NCBI GenBank assembly: GCA_934675795.1
Contig: CAKURW010000006.1
Coordinates: forward strand, 1 to 54,128
Length of the DNA: 54,128 nucleotides
Reading direction: 5' to 3'
Origin: an uncultured Collinsella sp.
GTDB taxonomy: Bacteria; Actinomycetota; Coriobacteriia; Coriobacteriales; Coriobacteriaceae
Shown here: positions 1 through 8,176 of the stretch, one piece after another
Numbering within the stretch: position 1 is the first letter of the stretch
How the letters are laid out: the number at the start of each line of letters is the position of its first letter
Notes under the pieces: model-generated
What the model was told of the DNA's origin: nothing
Database searches by the model: none
Seen by the model: the letters and a program-made list of their open reading frames with translations, nothing else
Position numbers and translations under genes: made by a program

Positions 1-435
1 ATCGAGAACGGCGTCGACTGCGGCCCGCGCGCCTACCTGCGCCCGGGCACCCACATGCTCGACGGCTCCAAGGCCGGCACGCACGTGGAAATCAAGAAGT
101 CCACGATCGGCGAGGGCTCTAAGGTGCCGCACCTGTCCTACATCGGCGACACCACCATGGGCTCCGGCGTCAACGTGGGCGCAGGCTCCATCACCTGCAA
201 CTACGACGGCGTGCACAAGCACAAGACCGTCATCGGCAAGGACGCCTTCATCGGTTCCGACACCATGATGGTCGCGCCCGCCCAGATTGGCGACGGCGCG
301 CTCGTGGCCGCCGGCTCCGTCATCACTGAGCCGGTCCCGGCCGACGCACTTGGCCTGGGTCGTGCCCGTCAGGTAAACATTGAGGGCTGGGCCGCCGATT
401 ATCGCCGCCGCCTGCACGAGGACGACGAGGCATAA
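1..435 (+). CDS. glmU: GlmU C-terminal part (bifunctional UDP-GlcNAc pyrophosphorylase/acetyltransferase), 5' cut by window
   Basis: The reading frame is open from base 1 and gives 144 residues before the stop, so only the C-terminal acetyltransferase domain is visible. It is a left-handed beta-helix with hexapeptide-type repeats. The GlmU acetyltransferase motifs are all present: [19 protein letters not shown] (the His of this motif is the catalytic base in the family) and TCNYDG. GlmU acetylates glucosamine-1-P with acetyl-CoA and uridylates it to UDP-GlcNAc, the cytoplasmic precursor of peptidoglycan. The uridyltransferase domain lies outside the window. The next gene, prs, is a common neighbour of glmU in Gram-positive bacteria, but here a terminator-like hairpin separates them. 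Confidence 0.95.
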   Translation: MENGVDCGPRAYLRPGTHMLDGSKAGTHVEIKKSTIGEGSKVPHLSYIGDTTMGSGVNVGAGSITCNYDGVHKHKTVIGKDAFIGSDTMMVAPAQIGDGALVAAGSVITEPVPADALGLGRARQVNIEGWAADYRRRLHEDDEA

Positions 436-452
436 CGTTTTACCAAGCATCT

Positions 453-485
453 AAGGAGCTGTTCCCATGGGGGCGGCTCCTTTTT
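453..485 (+). terminator. Rho-independent terminator after glmU
   Basis: An AAGGAGC stem pairs with GCTCCTT and is followed by a run of T, 18 bases after the glmU stop. This is the classic layout of an intrinsic terminator. Confidence 0.75.
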
Positions 486-626
486 CTATCGTGACCTGCG
501 CAACCGGATGAGTGGTCGGTTCGTGTCCGTTGACGGTAAAGACGTTATCAAGACCCGATTAACCCCGCCGCGCGGTTACAATGCAAAAAGGCATCTATAT
601 GGCATTCGATATAAAGGAGAAGGGTA

Positions 627-1613
627 ATGCCGATTAATGATCCCGAGAAGTCGGAGAATATGCGCAAGTCCATCCGCGTGTATTCCGGTTCCTCCAACCG
701 TCCCCTCGCTCAGAAGATCGCTGAGTACCTTGGGGTCGAGCTTTCGGGCCTTACGCTAAAGCAGTTCGCCAACGGTGAGATTTACGCCCGCTACGACGAG
801 ACCGTCCGCGGCGCCGACGTCTTCCTGATTCAGTCCGTGGCCGGCGGCAACGTCAACGACATGCTCATGGAGCTGCTCATCGCCACCGACGCTGCCAAGC
901 GCGCATCCGCCCGCTCCATCACCGCCGTCATCACCCACTACGGCTATGCCCGCCAGGACCGCAAGGCCGGCCCGCGCGAGCCCATCACCGCCCGCCTCGT
1001 CGCCAACCTGCTCGAGCGCGCCGGCGTCAACCGCATCATCACCCTCGACCTGCACCAGGGCCAGATCCAGGGCTTCTTCGATATCCCGGTTAACCACCTG
1101 TCCGCACTGCCGCTGTTTGGCCAGTACTACAACGACATGCACTTCGACACCGACAACCTGGTTGTCGTCTCCCCCGACGTGGGCCGCGCCAAGGCCGCCA
1201 AGAAGCTGTCCGACATGCTCGGCTGCGACCTGGCCATCGCCCACAAGGGCCGTCCGCGCCACAACGCCGCCGAGGTCATGGGCATCATCGGTGACATCAA
1301 GGGCAAGACCTGCATCATCAACGACGACATGATCGACACCGCTGGCACCCTGTGCGCCAACGTCAAGGAGCTCAAGGCTATGGGCGCTGGCGACATCTAC
1401 GTCTGCGCCACCCACGGCATCTTCTCCGGTCCGGCCATCGAGCGTCTGAACGACGCCCCGATCGTCGAGTGCCTCGTCACCGACGCCATTCCCGTCGAGG
1501 TCGGCGGCAAGATCAAGACCATCTCGGTCGCCGAGGAGTTCGCTCAGGCCATCTCCGCCGTTTACCACGAGGAGCCCGTCTCCACGCTCGTCGGCGGCGA
1601 CTTCGCGCTGTAA
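627..1613 (+). CDS. prs: Ribose-phosphate pyrophosphokinase (PRPP synthetase)
   Basis: Makes PRPP from ribose-5-phosphate and ATP in the cytoplasm, feeding the purine genes further along the window. The protein has 328 residues, close to the usual 310-330. The flexible catalytic loop YARQDRK lies near residues 107-113, and the PRPP-binding signature DDMIDTAGT near 233-241. The chosen ATG has a strong AAAGGAGAAGG ribosome site just upstream. An in-frame ATG at residue 12 would match the more common N-terminus (RKSIRVYSG), so the first 11 residues may be an extension. It stands alone between two hairpins. Confidence 0.97.
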   Translation: MPINDPEKSENMRKSIRVYSGSSNRPLAQKIAEYLGVELSGLTLKQFANGEIYARYDETVRGADVFLIQSVAGGNVNDMLMELLIATDAAKRASARSITAVITHYGYARQDRKAGPREPITARLVANLLERAGVNRIITLDLHQGQIQGFFDIPVNHLSALPLFGQYYNDMHFDTDNLVVVSPDVGRAKAAKKLSDMLGCDLAIAHKGRPRHNAAEVMGIIGDIKGKTCIINDDMIDTAGTLCANVKELKAMGAGDIYVCATHGIFSGPAIERLNDAPIVECLVTDAIPVEVGGKIKTISVAEEFAQAISAVYHEEPVSTLVGGDFAL

Positions 1614-1641
1614 TCGCATCGTCCTTGTAACCCGGCGCATC

Positions 1642-1719
1642 GCCGTCGGAACAGAAGAAACCCCCGCGCTCCCCCTTGCTTCGCAAAGGTCGCGCGGGGG
1701 TTTCTTCTGTTCCGACGGC
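1642..1719. repeat. Perfect 28-bp hairpin between prs and pth
   Basis: Bases 1642-1669 pair with 1692-1719 without a mismatch. The 22-base loop holds a smaller hairpin with the core GCTTCGCAAAG. It starts 28 bases after the prs stop and probably ends or protects the prs transcript, but no T run follows the stem, so it is not a textbook terminator. The loop core is shared with the hairpin at 19000-19092. Confidence 0.85.
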
Positions 1720-1837
1720 TCGCCCTGCCGCGGCCGCGCTTTTGTCTGGTGGGATTTCGCTGAAACGAAGTCTCGCCTTCGGCGGGCGTGGTAGCCTTTG
1801 TCGTTGATTAAACTTTTTATGTAACGGAAGGACAAAT

Positions 1838-2467
1838 ATGGCAGCTGCACAGCCGCTTAAGATTCGCATGGTTGCCGGACTTGGCAACCCTGGCGATGAG
1901 TATGCCGAGACCCGCCACAACGCCGGTTTTAAGGCGATCGACGAGCTGGCCCGTCAGGCCGGCGTCACGTACTGGAAAAACCAAGCAGGCGCCGAGGTCG
2001 CGCTCATCAACATCAACGATGCCGAGGAAGAGAACGGCAAGCGCCAGATTGTACTGGTCAAGCCGCAGTCGTACATGAACACCTCGGGCGGGCCCATCTC
2101 CAAGCTCTGCCGCGAGTACAAGATCAAGGCCGAGGAGCTGCTCGTGATTCACGACGAGCTCGACATTCCCGCCGGCGACGTCCGCGTTAAGGTGGGCGGC
2201 GGCCACGCCGGTCACAACGGCCTGCGCTCCATCATCGACAAGATGGGCAGCCGCGACTTCAGCCGCATCCGCACCGGCATCGGCAACCCTCCCGGCAAGA
2301 TGGCCGTCGCCGACTACGTTCTTAAGCAGCTGCGCGCCCGCGAGGCCGAGGATTTCCAGGACACCTGCGCCCGCGCGGCCGACGCCGCCGGCCTGGCGAT
2401 CGTGCACGGCGTGGTCTATGCCCGCGACCACGTAAACGGCGCCGCTTCCGCCAACGGCAAGCACTAA
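1838..2467 (+). CDS. pth: Peptidyl-tRNA hydrolase
   Basis: Cleaves peptidyl-tRNA released from stalled ribosomes, recycling tRNA. The 209-residue protein has the Pth hallmarks: AGLGNPG near residues 13-19, TRHNAGF with the catalytic His at 27, the HDELD acidic motif at 105-109, and GGHAGHNGL. A GGAAGG ribosome site precedes the ATG. The N-terminus is about 7 residues longer than in typical Pth. The gene is alone on its transcript, with long hairpins on both sides. Confidence 0.96.
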   Translation: MAAAQPLKIRMVAGLGNPGDEYAETRHNAGFKAIDELARQAGVTYWKNQAGAEVALININDAEEENGKRQIVLVKPQSYMNTSGGPISKLCREYKIKAEELLVIHDELDIPAGDVRVKVGGGHAGHNGLRSIIDKMGSRDFSRIRTGIGNPPGKMAVADYVLKQLRAREAEDFQDTCARAADAAGLAIVHGVVYARDHVNGAASANGKH

Positions 2468-2839
2468 AACCTACCATTTAGGGATGTTTATTTTGGCAGG
2501 TTTCATCTGCGGAAACGCCGCGGCGGCTGCGTCGCAATAAACCCTGTGCCGCTATACATATGCAACGCTCCAAAGGGGGCCGGCCTCACCGAAGCGCGAG
2601 GCCGGCCCCCTTTGCCGTTTTGCCTGATAAAACCTGCCAAAATAAACCTCTCCCCCTTTGGCAGGTCGAAGTGGATAAACCCTGCTCCCAACCGCCGAAG
2701 ACACACGTAAGTGACATGTCCATGAGGGTATAATTTGCACCGTATGTCTGCACAACGCCTGTGCGCGTACGGTTTTATTCGGGCTACCGTCCATTTCCGT
2801 GGAGGCACGGTTCGGCGGCCCTAACAAGAGAGGGGTTCT
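2465..2839. repeat. Intergenic region with nested palindromic repeats
   Basis: This 370-base gap has no plausible gene. Bases 2486-2503 and 2630-2647 are an 18-bp perfect inverted repeat (AAACCTGCCAAAATAAAC in its right-hand copy). Each arm belongs to its own palindromic unit, 2465-2503 and about 2628-2666. Between them sits the GC-rich hairpin 2571-2614. The same unit recurs at 13611-13655. The promoter of the following oxidoreductase operon probably lies at about 2700-2790, but no clear -35/-10 pair stands out. Confidence 0.75.
2571..2614. terminator. Strong GC-rich hairpin, likely bidirectional terminator after pth
   Basis: Seventeen perfect base pairs (2571-2587 with 2598-2614) enclose a 10-base loop. 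AAA/TTT ends flank the GC core on both sides. It lies about 100 bases after pth. Confidence 0.6.
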
Positions 2840-3679
2840 ATGTATAAGATCCTGGAGAAGACGCAGTTCTCGGAGAAGGTGTTCAAGTTCCGCATCGAGG
2901 CGCCCGCAATCGCCAAGCATGCGCACGCTGGACAGTTCCTCATGGTCCGCGCCAACGAGACGGGCGAGCGTGTCCCGTTTACCCTGGCCGGCTGGAACGG
3001 TGACGAGGGCTGGGTCGAGTTCATCTTCATGGTGATCGGCAAGACCACCGAGATGCTGTCCACTTACGAAGCCGGCGAGTCGCTGCGCGACGTCGTGGGC
3101 CCGCTGGGCGTTCCCACCGAGATGGCCGAGGGCCCCTGCGCCGTCATTGGCGGCGGCGTCGGCCTGGCAATTGCCTTCCCGGTCGCCAAGCACCTGGTCG
3201 AGACCGGTCACGAGGTGCACGCCATCATGGGCGCCCGCACCAAGGACCTCCTGCTCATGGAGGACCAGTTCCGCGAGCTCCTCGACGAGGACCACATCCA
3301 TATCACCACCGACGACGGTTCCTACGGAGAGCAGGGCGTTGTCACCGCTCCGCTGGAGCGCCTGCTGCAGGACAAGGCCGTGAGCCAGGTCTTCTGCGTC
3401 GGCCCCGTTCCGATGATGAAGTTCTCGACCCTCACCGCCCAGAAGTACGATACCCCCATCACCGCGTCGCTCAACCCCATCATGGTTGACGGCACCGGTA
3501 TGTGCGGCTGCTGCCGCGTCGAGGTGGGCGGCGTGACCAAGTTCGCTTGCGTCGACGGCCCCGACTTCGATGCCACCCTGGTCGACTGGGATGACCTTCG
3601 TGCCCGCCAGGCCGCTTACCGTTCCGAAGAGGGCGAGTCCCTCAAGGCCTATGAGGAAAAGAGCTGCGCATGCCACTAG
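2840..3679 (+). CDS. FAD/NAD(P)-binding oxidoreductase subunit with [2Fe-2S] (NfnA/SudB/PyrK-like)
   Basis: The ferredoxin-NADP reductase-type subunit of a two-subunit flavoenzyme. The 279 residues hold a flavin-binding barrel with RVPFTLA (44-50), a nucleotide-binding GGGVGLA (104-110), and a C-terminal Cys cluster (Cys222, 224, 225 and 237) of the PyrK/SudB [2Fe-2S] type. The stop overlaps the start of the next gene by 10 bases, so the two are translated together. Known relatives are sulfide dehydrogenase SudB and the NfnA subunit of the bifurcating NADH-dependent ferredoxin:NADP oxidoreductase. Sequence alone does not tell which reaction is run. An AGAGAGGGG ribosome site supports the ATG. 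Confidence 0.85.
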   Translation: MYKILEKTQFSEKVFKFRIEAPAIAKHAHAGQFLMVRANETGERVPFTLAGWNGDEGWVEFIFMVIGKTTEMLSTYEAGESLRDVVGPLGVPTEMAEGPCAVIGGGVGLAIAFPVAKHLVETGHEVHAIMGARTKDLLLMEDQFRELLDEDHIHITTDDGSYGEQGVVTAPLERLLQDKAVSQVFCVGPVPMMKFSTLTAQKYDTPITASLNPIMVDGTGMCGCCRVEVGGVTKFACVDGPDFDATLVDWDDLRARQAAYRSEEGESLKAYEEKSCACH

Positions 3680-5079
3680 TTAACGGTCGTTTCGTTGCCG
3701 ATATGAAGTCGCCCCGCACCCCCGATAACGAGGAGCCGGCTGCCGAGCGCGCCTGCGACTTCCGCCCCGTCGACAAGGGCTTCACCGAGGAGATGGCGCT
3801 GGCCGAGGCCGAGCGCTGCCTCAACTGCAAGAAGCCGTTCTGTGTTGAGGGCTGCCCCGTCAACATCAACATCCCCCGCTTTATCGAGCAGATCCGCGCG
3901 AAGGACTTCGGCGGCGCTCTCGATACCATCCGCGAGGACTCCATGCTTCCCGCCATCTGCGGCCGCGTCTGCCCGCAGGAGAACCAGTGCGAGGGCAAGT
4001 GCATCCGTGGTAAGAAGTCCGAGCCCGTGGCCATCGGCCAGCTCGAGCGCTTCCTGGGTGATCGCCCCGAGCTCGCCTCCACGCCCAAGATGGCCCCCAA
4101 GAACGGCAAGAAGGTCGCCGTCGTCGGCTCCGGCCCGTCCGGCATCACCTGCGCCGGCGAGCTCGCCCGTAACGGCTTTGACGTTACCGTCTTCGAGGCC
4201 TTCTTCACCGGCGGCGGCGTGCTGGTCTACGGCATCCCCGAGTTCCGTCTGCCCAAGGCGGTCGTCAAGCGCGAGATTGACGGCCTGGAGGACATGGGCG
4301 TCAAGTTTGAGTACAACTCCGTCGTGGGCAACATGGCCACGGCCGAGGAGCTGTTCGAGCAGGGCTTCGACGCCATCTACGTGGCGACCGGCGCTGGCCT
4401 GCCCAAGTTCCTCAACGTCCCCGGCGAGAACCTGCCCAACGTCTTCTTCGCGAACGAGTACCTCACCCGCGTGAACCTGATGAAGGCCAACAAGTTCCCC
4501 GAGTACGACACCCCCACCAAGCACGGCAAGAACGTCGTCGTCTTTGGCGGCGGCAACGTGGCTATGGACGCCGTCCGTACCGCCAAGCGTCTGGGCGCCG
4601 AGCACGCCATCATCGCTTACCGCCGTACCGAGGACGAGATGCCCTGCCGTCGCGCCGAGCTGCACCATGCCAAGGCCGAGGGCGTCGAGGTTCTGCCGCT
4701 CGTCTCCCCGCTCGAGTTTGTCGCTGGCGAGGACGGCTCCGTGTGCGCCGTCAAGGTCCAGAAGATGGAGCTCGGCGAGCCCGACGAGTCCGGCCGTCGT
4801 CGCCCGGTGCCCATCGAGGGCGCCATCGAGGAGATTCCCTGCGACGTCGCAATCTCGGCTATCGGTACCAACGCCAACCCCTTCGCAAAGAAGATCGGCG
4901 GCAAGATGGAGCTCAACAAGTGGGGCTACATCGTCGCCGACGAGGAGACCGGCCAGACCACCGATCCCCGCATCTGGGCCGGCGGCGACATCGTCACCGG
5001 TGCCGCTACGGTCATTCTGGCGATGGGCGCCGGCAAGAAGGCCGCCGCTTCCATCACCAAGAGCCTGCTGGGCGAGTAA
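3670..5079 (+). CDS. gltA: NADPH-dependent glutamate synthase small-subunit-like flavoprotein (GltA/NfnB/SudA)
   Basis: Partner of the preceding gene. The 469-residue protein begins with an Fe-S region whose eight Cys (50, 53, 58, 62, 97, 101, 107, 111) can bind two [4Fe-4S] clusters. A GltD-like core follows, with an FAD-binding GSGPSG and a second dinucleotide fold FGGGNVAMD. The end reads WAGGDIVTGAATVILAMGAGKKAA, a typical GltD/NfnB C-terminus. No glutamate synthase large subunit is visible nearby, so an electron-transfer role (Nfn-type bifurcation between NADH, ferredoxin and NADPH) is at least as likely as glutamate synthesis. The gene symbol follows common annotation and does not prove function. 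Confidence 0.85.
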   Translation: MPLVNGRFVADMKSPRTPDNEEPAAERACDFRPVDKGFTEEMALAEAERCLNCKKPFCVEGCPVNINIPRFIEQIRAKDFGGALDTIREDSMLPAICGRVCPQENQCEGKCIRGKKSEPVAIGQLERFLGDRPELASTPKMAPKNGKKVAVVGSGPSGITCAGELARNGFDVTVFEAFFTGGGVLVYGIPEFRLPKAVVKREIDGLEDMGVKFEYNSVVGNMATAEELFEQGFDAIYVATGAGLPKFLNVPGENLPNVFFANEYLTRVNLMKANKFPEYDTPTKHGKNVVVFGGGNVAMDAVRTAKRLGAEHAIIAYRRTEDEMPCRRAELHHAKAEGVEVLPLVSPLEFVAGEDGSVCAVKVQKMELGEPDESGRRRPVPIEGAIEEIPCDVAISAIGTNANPFAKKIGGKMELNKWGYIVADEETGQTTDPRIWAGGDIVTGAATVILAMGAGKKAAASITKSLLGE

Positions 5080-5107
5080 TCACCTACAGCGTTAGCCATC
5101 AAACGGC

Positions 5108-5145
5108 AAAGTCCCCGTCGAGCACGCGCCCGGCGGGGACTTTTT
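5108..5145 (+). terminator. Intrinsic terminator of the oxidoreductase operon
   Basis: AAAGTCCCCG pairs with CGGGGACTTT, followed by a T run, 28 bases after the stop of gltA. Confidence 0.85.
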
Positions 5146-5160
5146 CTATGCCGGCCGCCC

Positions 5161-5199
5161 AAACCACCACAAAGGTGCCTGTCCCCTTTGTGGTGGTTT
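5161..5199. repeat. GGGGACAG-core palindrome (copy a)
   Basis: A 15-bp perfect inverted repeat (5161-5175 with 5185-5199), arm AAACCACCACAAAGG, around the loop TGCCTGTCC. It lies between the convergent oxidoreductase operon and the kinase gene. An almost identical copy in the other orientation is at 37186-37221. Confidence 0.85.
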
Positions 5200-5206
5200 C
5201 AACTGG

Positions 5207-5830
5207 TTAGCCTTCGAGTTGGGCCACCTTGTAGCGGTAGGCTGCGGCGATGACGTCCTTGCAGCCTTCGCGGCCCAGCTTGGCGCGGTTGACGACGATG
5301 TCTTTACCGCTCGTCATCTTCCACTTGCCGGCGCTATAGCGCTTATAGAACGCCTCGCGCGCCTTCTGCTGCTGTTTGACCAGCTTGGCGCCCTTCTTTT
5401 TGTTAAGGCCACGCTTCTTGCGCACAATCTCGACGCGGTCCTCAAAGGGTGCGGTCACCAACACGGCAATGTGGTTGGGGTTGTTGCGCAGCAGGTAATC
5501 GGACAGACGGCCTTCGATAATGCAGCTCTCGGTCTCGCCCAGATCCAAAATCACCTGGCTCATCTTTTGGAACAACTTGTCCGAGTACGAACGTGCATCG
5601 TAGCGGTCGGGTAGGAACGCCATATTCTCCACGGCCAGGCGCTCGTCGTAGGCGGCCATCTTATCGAGCGACTCGCCCGCGCGCAGCGACGCACGCACCA
5701 GCAGCTCGTTATCGTACAGCGGAATCCCCAACTCGTCGGCAAGCATGCGACCAATCTCGTGGCCCTCGGCGCCAAAGTCGCGCGCGATGGTAATGACCAC
5801 AGGATTCTTCTTGTTCTCCAGATCGCTCAT
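5207..5830 (-). CDS. Cytidylate kinase-like family protein
   Basis: A 207-residue protein of the AAK/cytidylate-kinase-2 type (nucleoside monophosphate kinase fold). The N-terminus VVITIARDFGAEGHEIGRML carries the P-loop-like glycine region, and a basic stretch GLNKKKGAKLVKQQQKAR resembles the lid. The substrate is unknown, and these proteins are distinct from canonical Cmk. The ATG at 5830 is chosen because AAAGGA lies 6 bases upstream; a longer open frame reaches 5875 through a repeat and has no ribosome site. It is last in the amino acid ABC transporter gene run, with a GGGGACAG-type palindrome in the gap before it. Confidence 0.8.
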   Translation of the reverse strand: MSDLENKKNPVVITIARDFGAEGHEIGRMLADELGIPLYDNELLVRASLRAGESLDKMAAYDERLAVENMAFLPDRYDARSYSDKLFQKMSQVILDLGETESCIIEGRLSDYLLRNNPNHIAVLVTAPFEDRVEIVRKKRGLNKKKGAKLVKQQQKAREAFYKRYSAGKWKMTSGKDIVVNRAKLGREGCKDVIAAAYRYKVAQLEG

Positions 5831-5846
5831 CGCGATTCCTTTCTCT

Positions 5847-5877
5847 ATGTGACAAAGGGGCTGTCCCTTTGCCACAT
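5847..5877. repeat. GGGGACAG-core palindrome (copy d)
   Basis: Imperfect 13-bp arms (ATGTGACAAAGGG / CCCTTTGCCACAT) surround GCTGT. It fills the 49-base gap between the permease stop and the kinase start. Confidence 0.75.
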
Positions 5878-5878
5878 T

Positions 5879-6517
5879 CTACGCTGCCACCATTCGCCTC
5901 TGATATGCGCGAACCAGCAACGAGATACCAAAGTTGAGCACAAAGTACATCGCAAATACCAGGCCGTAGAGCATAAGCACCTGCGACAGGTCGATCGCGT
6001 GGGCCATCACGACGTTTGCCGTGTACATGAGCTCGGCCACGTTAATGCCCGAAAGATACGAGCTGTCCTTGATGACGGTCGTGCACTGGCTAAACAGCGC
6101 CGGAATGATCGTCTTAAACGTCTGAGGCAGAATGATGTAGCGCATGGTGGCAAAGAAGCCGAAGCCTTGGCTCTGCGCTGCCTCAAACTGGCCGCGCGGA
6201 ATCGAGTTGAGGCCGCCGCGCACAATCTCGGCCATAACGGCGCTGGTAAACAGCGTAAAGGCGATGGTCGAAATCACAATGTCCAAACCCTGCACCGTAA
6301 AGTAGATAAAAAGGATCCACAGCAGGTTCGGCGTGCAGCGGAACAGCTCGATATAGGCGCTCACCAAAATACGGAACGGGCGGGGCGCATAGCTCTTAAC
6401 GAGCGCCAGCACCGTGCCGAAGATGAGCGAGAAAAAGATCGACAGCGCCGAGATCTCGATCGTCTTAACAAAGCCGCCCCAAATGTAGAGCAGGTTGGTC
6501 GCGTTGAAGATTTCCAT
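5879..6517 (-). CDS. Polar amino acid ABC transporter permease (second)
   Basis: An inner-membrane permease of the HisM/GlnP family, 212 residues. It has several hydrophobic helices and the EAA loop motif (AEIVRGGLNSIPRGQFEAA QSQGF, written here with a break), which docks onto the ATPase. The ATG follows an AGAGGAGG site that lies inside the end of the upstream permease gene; only 3 bases separate the two genes. It would form a heterodimer with that permease. The substrate cannot be read from the sequence; glutamate, glutamine or another polar amino acid is usual. Confidence 0.9.
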   Translation of the reverse strand: MEIFNATNLLYIWGGFVKTIEISALSIFFSLIFGTVLALVKSYAPRPFRILVSAYIELFRCTPNLLWILFIYFTVQGLDIVISTIAFTLFTSAVMAEIVRGGLNSIPRGQFEAAQSQGFGFFATMRYIILPQTFKTIIPALFSQCTTVIKDSSYLSGINVAELMYTANVVMAHAIDLSQVLMLYGLVFAMYFVLNFGISLLVRAYQRRMVAA

Positions 6518-6520
6518 GCG

Positions 6521-7267
6521 CTAGGCCTCCTCTACGTTGTCGAGCCCCAGCTCGGCCAGGCTCACGCCGTGCGGACGCTCCTTGGAGCGGCGCTCGAGCC
6601 ACTGCACCAGCATGGCGAGCGGAAAGCAGATGATGAAGTACATAAGGCAGCAGACGATGTATCCCTGCAGGTAACCGTACAGACTCACAAAGTCGTCGGA
6701 ACGGTACATAAGGTCGCCGCCGGCCACAAGCGCCAGCACCGACGTGTTCTTGACCAGGTTGAGCGCCTGGTTACACAGCGGCGGCAGAATGATCTTAAAC
6801 GTCTGGGGCAGCACGATGTACCAGTACGCCTGCGCACGGGTGAAGCCCTGGCTCTGGGCCGCCTCCATCTGACCGCGCGGCACCGCTTCGATACCAGTGC
6901 GGATGACCTCCGAAATGTAGGCCGCGTGATACAGGCCCACGCCCAAGAAGCCCAGCACGAACGGTGCGATGCGCACCGGCTGGTCGGCACCGGTTATGGC
7001 CTGCAAAAACTGCGGACCGGCCATGTACATAAAGAGCACCTGCACGGGCAACGGAGTGTTCTGGTAAAACTCCACGTACACGCGGCTTATGGCGCGCAGC
7101 ACGCGCGAGCGAGTGGTAGAGAACACACCCAGCAGCGTGCCCAGTACCAGCGACAGCAGCAGACCGGCAACGACCACCTGTAGCGTCACGCCAAAGCCCT
7201 CCCAGAAGGGCCCCATGTTTTGAAATGTCGTCGACCAACGGTCGGCGTCAAATAATCCTTCGAGCAT
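6521..7267 (-). CDS. Polar amino acid ABC transporter permease (first)
   Basis: A 248-residue permease of the same HisM/GlnP family, with the EAA loop (SEVIRTGIEAVPRGQMEAAQ). The ATG at 7267 is chosen because GGAAGGA lies just upstream; a longer frame begins at 7300 but starts in the previous gene's C-terminus without a ribosome site. It is co-transcribed with the binding protein, the ATPase and the other permease. Confidence 0.92.
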   Translation of the reverse strand: MLEGLFDADRWSTTFQNMGPFWEGFGVTLQVVVAGLLLSLVLGTLLGVFSTTRSRVLRAISRVYVEFYQNTPLPVQVLFMYMAGPQFLQAITGADQPVRIAPFVLGFLGVGLYHAAYISEVIRTGIEAVPRGQMEAAQSQGFTRAQAYWYIVLPQTFKIILPPLCNQALNLVKNTSVLALVAGGDLMYRSDDFVSLYGYLQGYIVCCLMYFIICFPLAMLVQWLERRSKERPHGVSLAELGLDNVEEA

Positions 7268-7292
7268 TTGATTCCTTCCTTGGACGATGCGC

Positions 7293-8168
7293 CTATACAA
7301 GACCCCAGGTCTTGACCTCTTGGTCGAGCCAGCCGTCGGCCAGGCGATCGCAAATCACCTGATCGACCACGGCCGAAAGGTCGCAGCCCTTCTTGGTCGC
7401 CACGCCGTAGCCCTGCTCGCCAAACTTGACCTCGGGCTGCAGCAGCTCAACGGTCTCGTTCATGTAACCGGCCAGCGTGGAGCGGTCCATGGCAAAGACG
7501 TCGATATTGCCGGCGTCGAGCGAACTCTTGATGATGGGATAGCCGCTAAAGGCCCTAAACTCGGGCTTACAGCTAAATCCGTTGTCCTTGATCATCTGCT
7601 CGATCAGGCCCTGCGTGGTGGCACCCTGGCTCACACCAATGACCTTACCATCCAGATCCTCAATCGAGGTAAAGCCCGAACGCTTCTTGACCATGAGTCC
7701 CACGTAGTCGGTGCGGTACGGCGTCGAGAAATCCCAGCTCTTCTTGCGCTCGTCGGTGATGGTGTAGGTCGCCGCGACAACGTCAAGTTGGCCGTTATCG
7801 ATCAGCGGGCCGCGCGTCTTGGGCGTTACGTCGGTAAACTCGACAAGCTCCTGGGCGCGGGCCTCCTTGTAGCTCACGCCAAAGACGGCAGCGGCGATCT
7901 GGTAGCACAAATCGACTTCCATGCCCTCAAAGCGGCCCTTGGCGGTGTCGTAATAGCCATAGCCGGGAACATCCTTCTTAACGCCGGCATTCAGATGGCC
8001 ACGCGACTTGATGGCCGCAAGCTTGGACCCCTTGTCGGAGCCCTCGCCGCTGGTGGAGTTGCCGCAACCGGTAAGCGCGGACCCCGTCAGCGCAAGCATA
8101 CCGGCGCCCGCCAGCTTCAAAAAGTGACGGCGCGACACGGCCGCCCTCGTCATATCCGTCATGTCCAT
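7293..8168 (-). CDS. Amino acid ABC transporter substrate-binding lipoprotein with Tat-like signal
   Basis: The solute-binding component (SBP_bac_3 fold), about 291 residues. The N-terminus has a twin-arginine motif SRRHFLK (Arg at about 13-14), a hydrophobic run and a lipobox LTGC (Cys about 35). This suggests export by Tat followed by lipid anchoring on the outer face of the membrane. Typical family segments are present: VIGVSQGATTQGLI and FSTPYRTDYVGLMVK. The start is uncertain among GTG 8171, ATG 8168 and ATG 8162; AGGTG is best spaced for 8168. The gene starts 8 bases after the ATPase gene ends. Confidence 0.9.
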   Translation of the reverse strand: MDMTDMTRAAVSRRHFLKLAGAGMLALTGSALTGCGNSTSGEGSDKGSKLAAIKSRGHLNAGVKKDVPGYGYYDTAKGRFEGMEVDLCYQIAAAVFGVSYKEARAQELVEFTDVTPKTRGPLIDNGQLDVVAATYTITDERKKSWDFSTPYRTDYVGLMVKKRSGFTSIEDLDGKVIGVSQGATTQGLIEQMIKDNGFSCKPEFRAFSGYPIIKSSLDAGNIDVFAMDRSTLAGYMNETVELLQPEVKFGEQGYGVATKKGCDLSAVVDQVICDRLADGWLDQEVKTWGLV

Positions 8169-8176
8169 CACCGCAC

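Noticed and set aside
2670..2678. TTATCCACT on the minus strand as a DnaA box
   Set aside because: A single 8-of-9 match, about 47 kb from dnaA, inside a repeat-rich gap; chance is the simpler reading.
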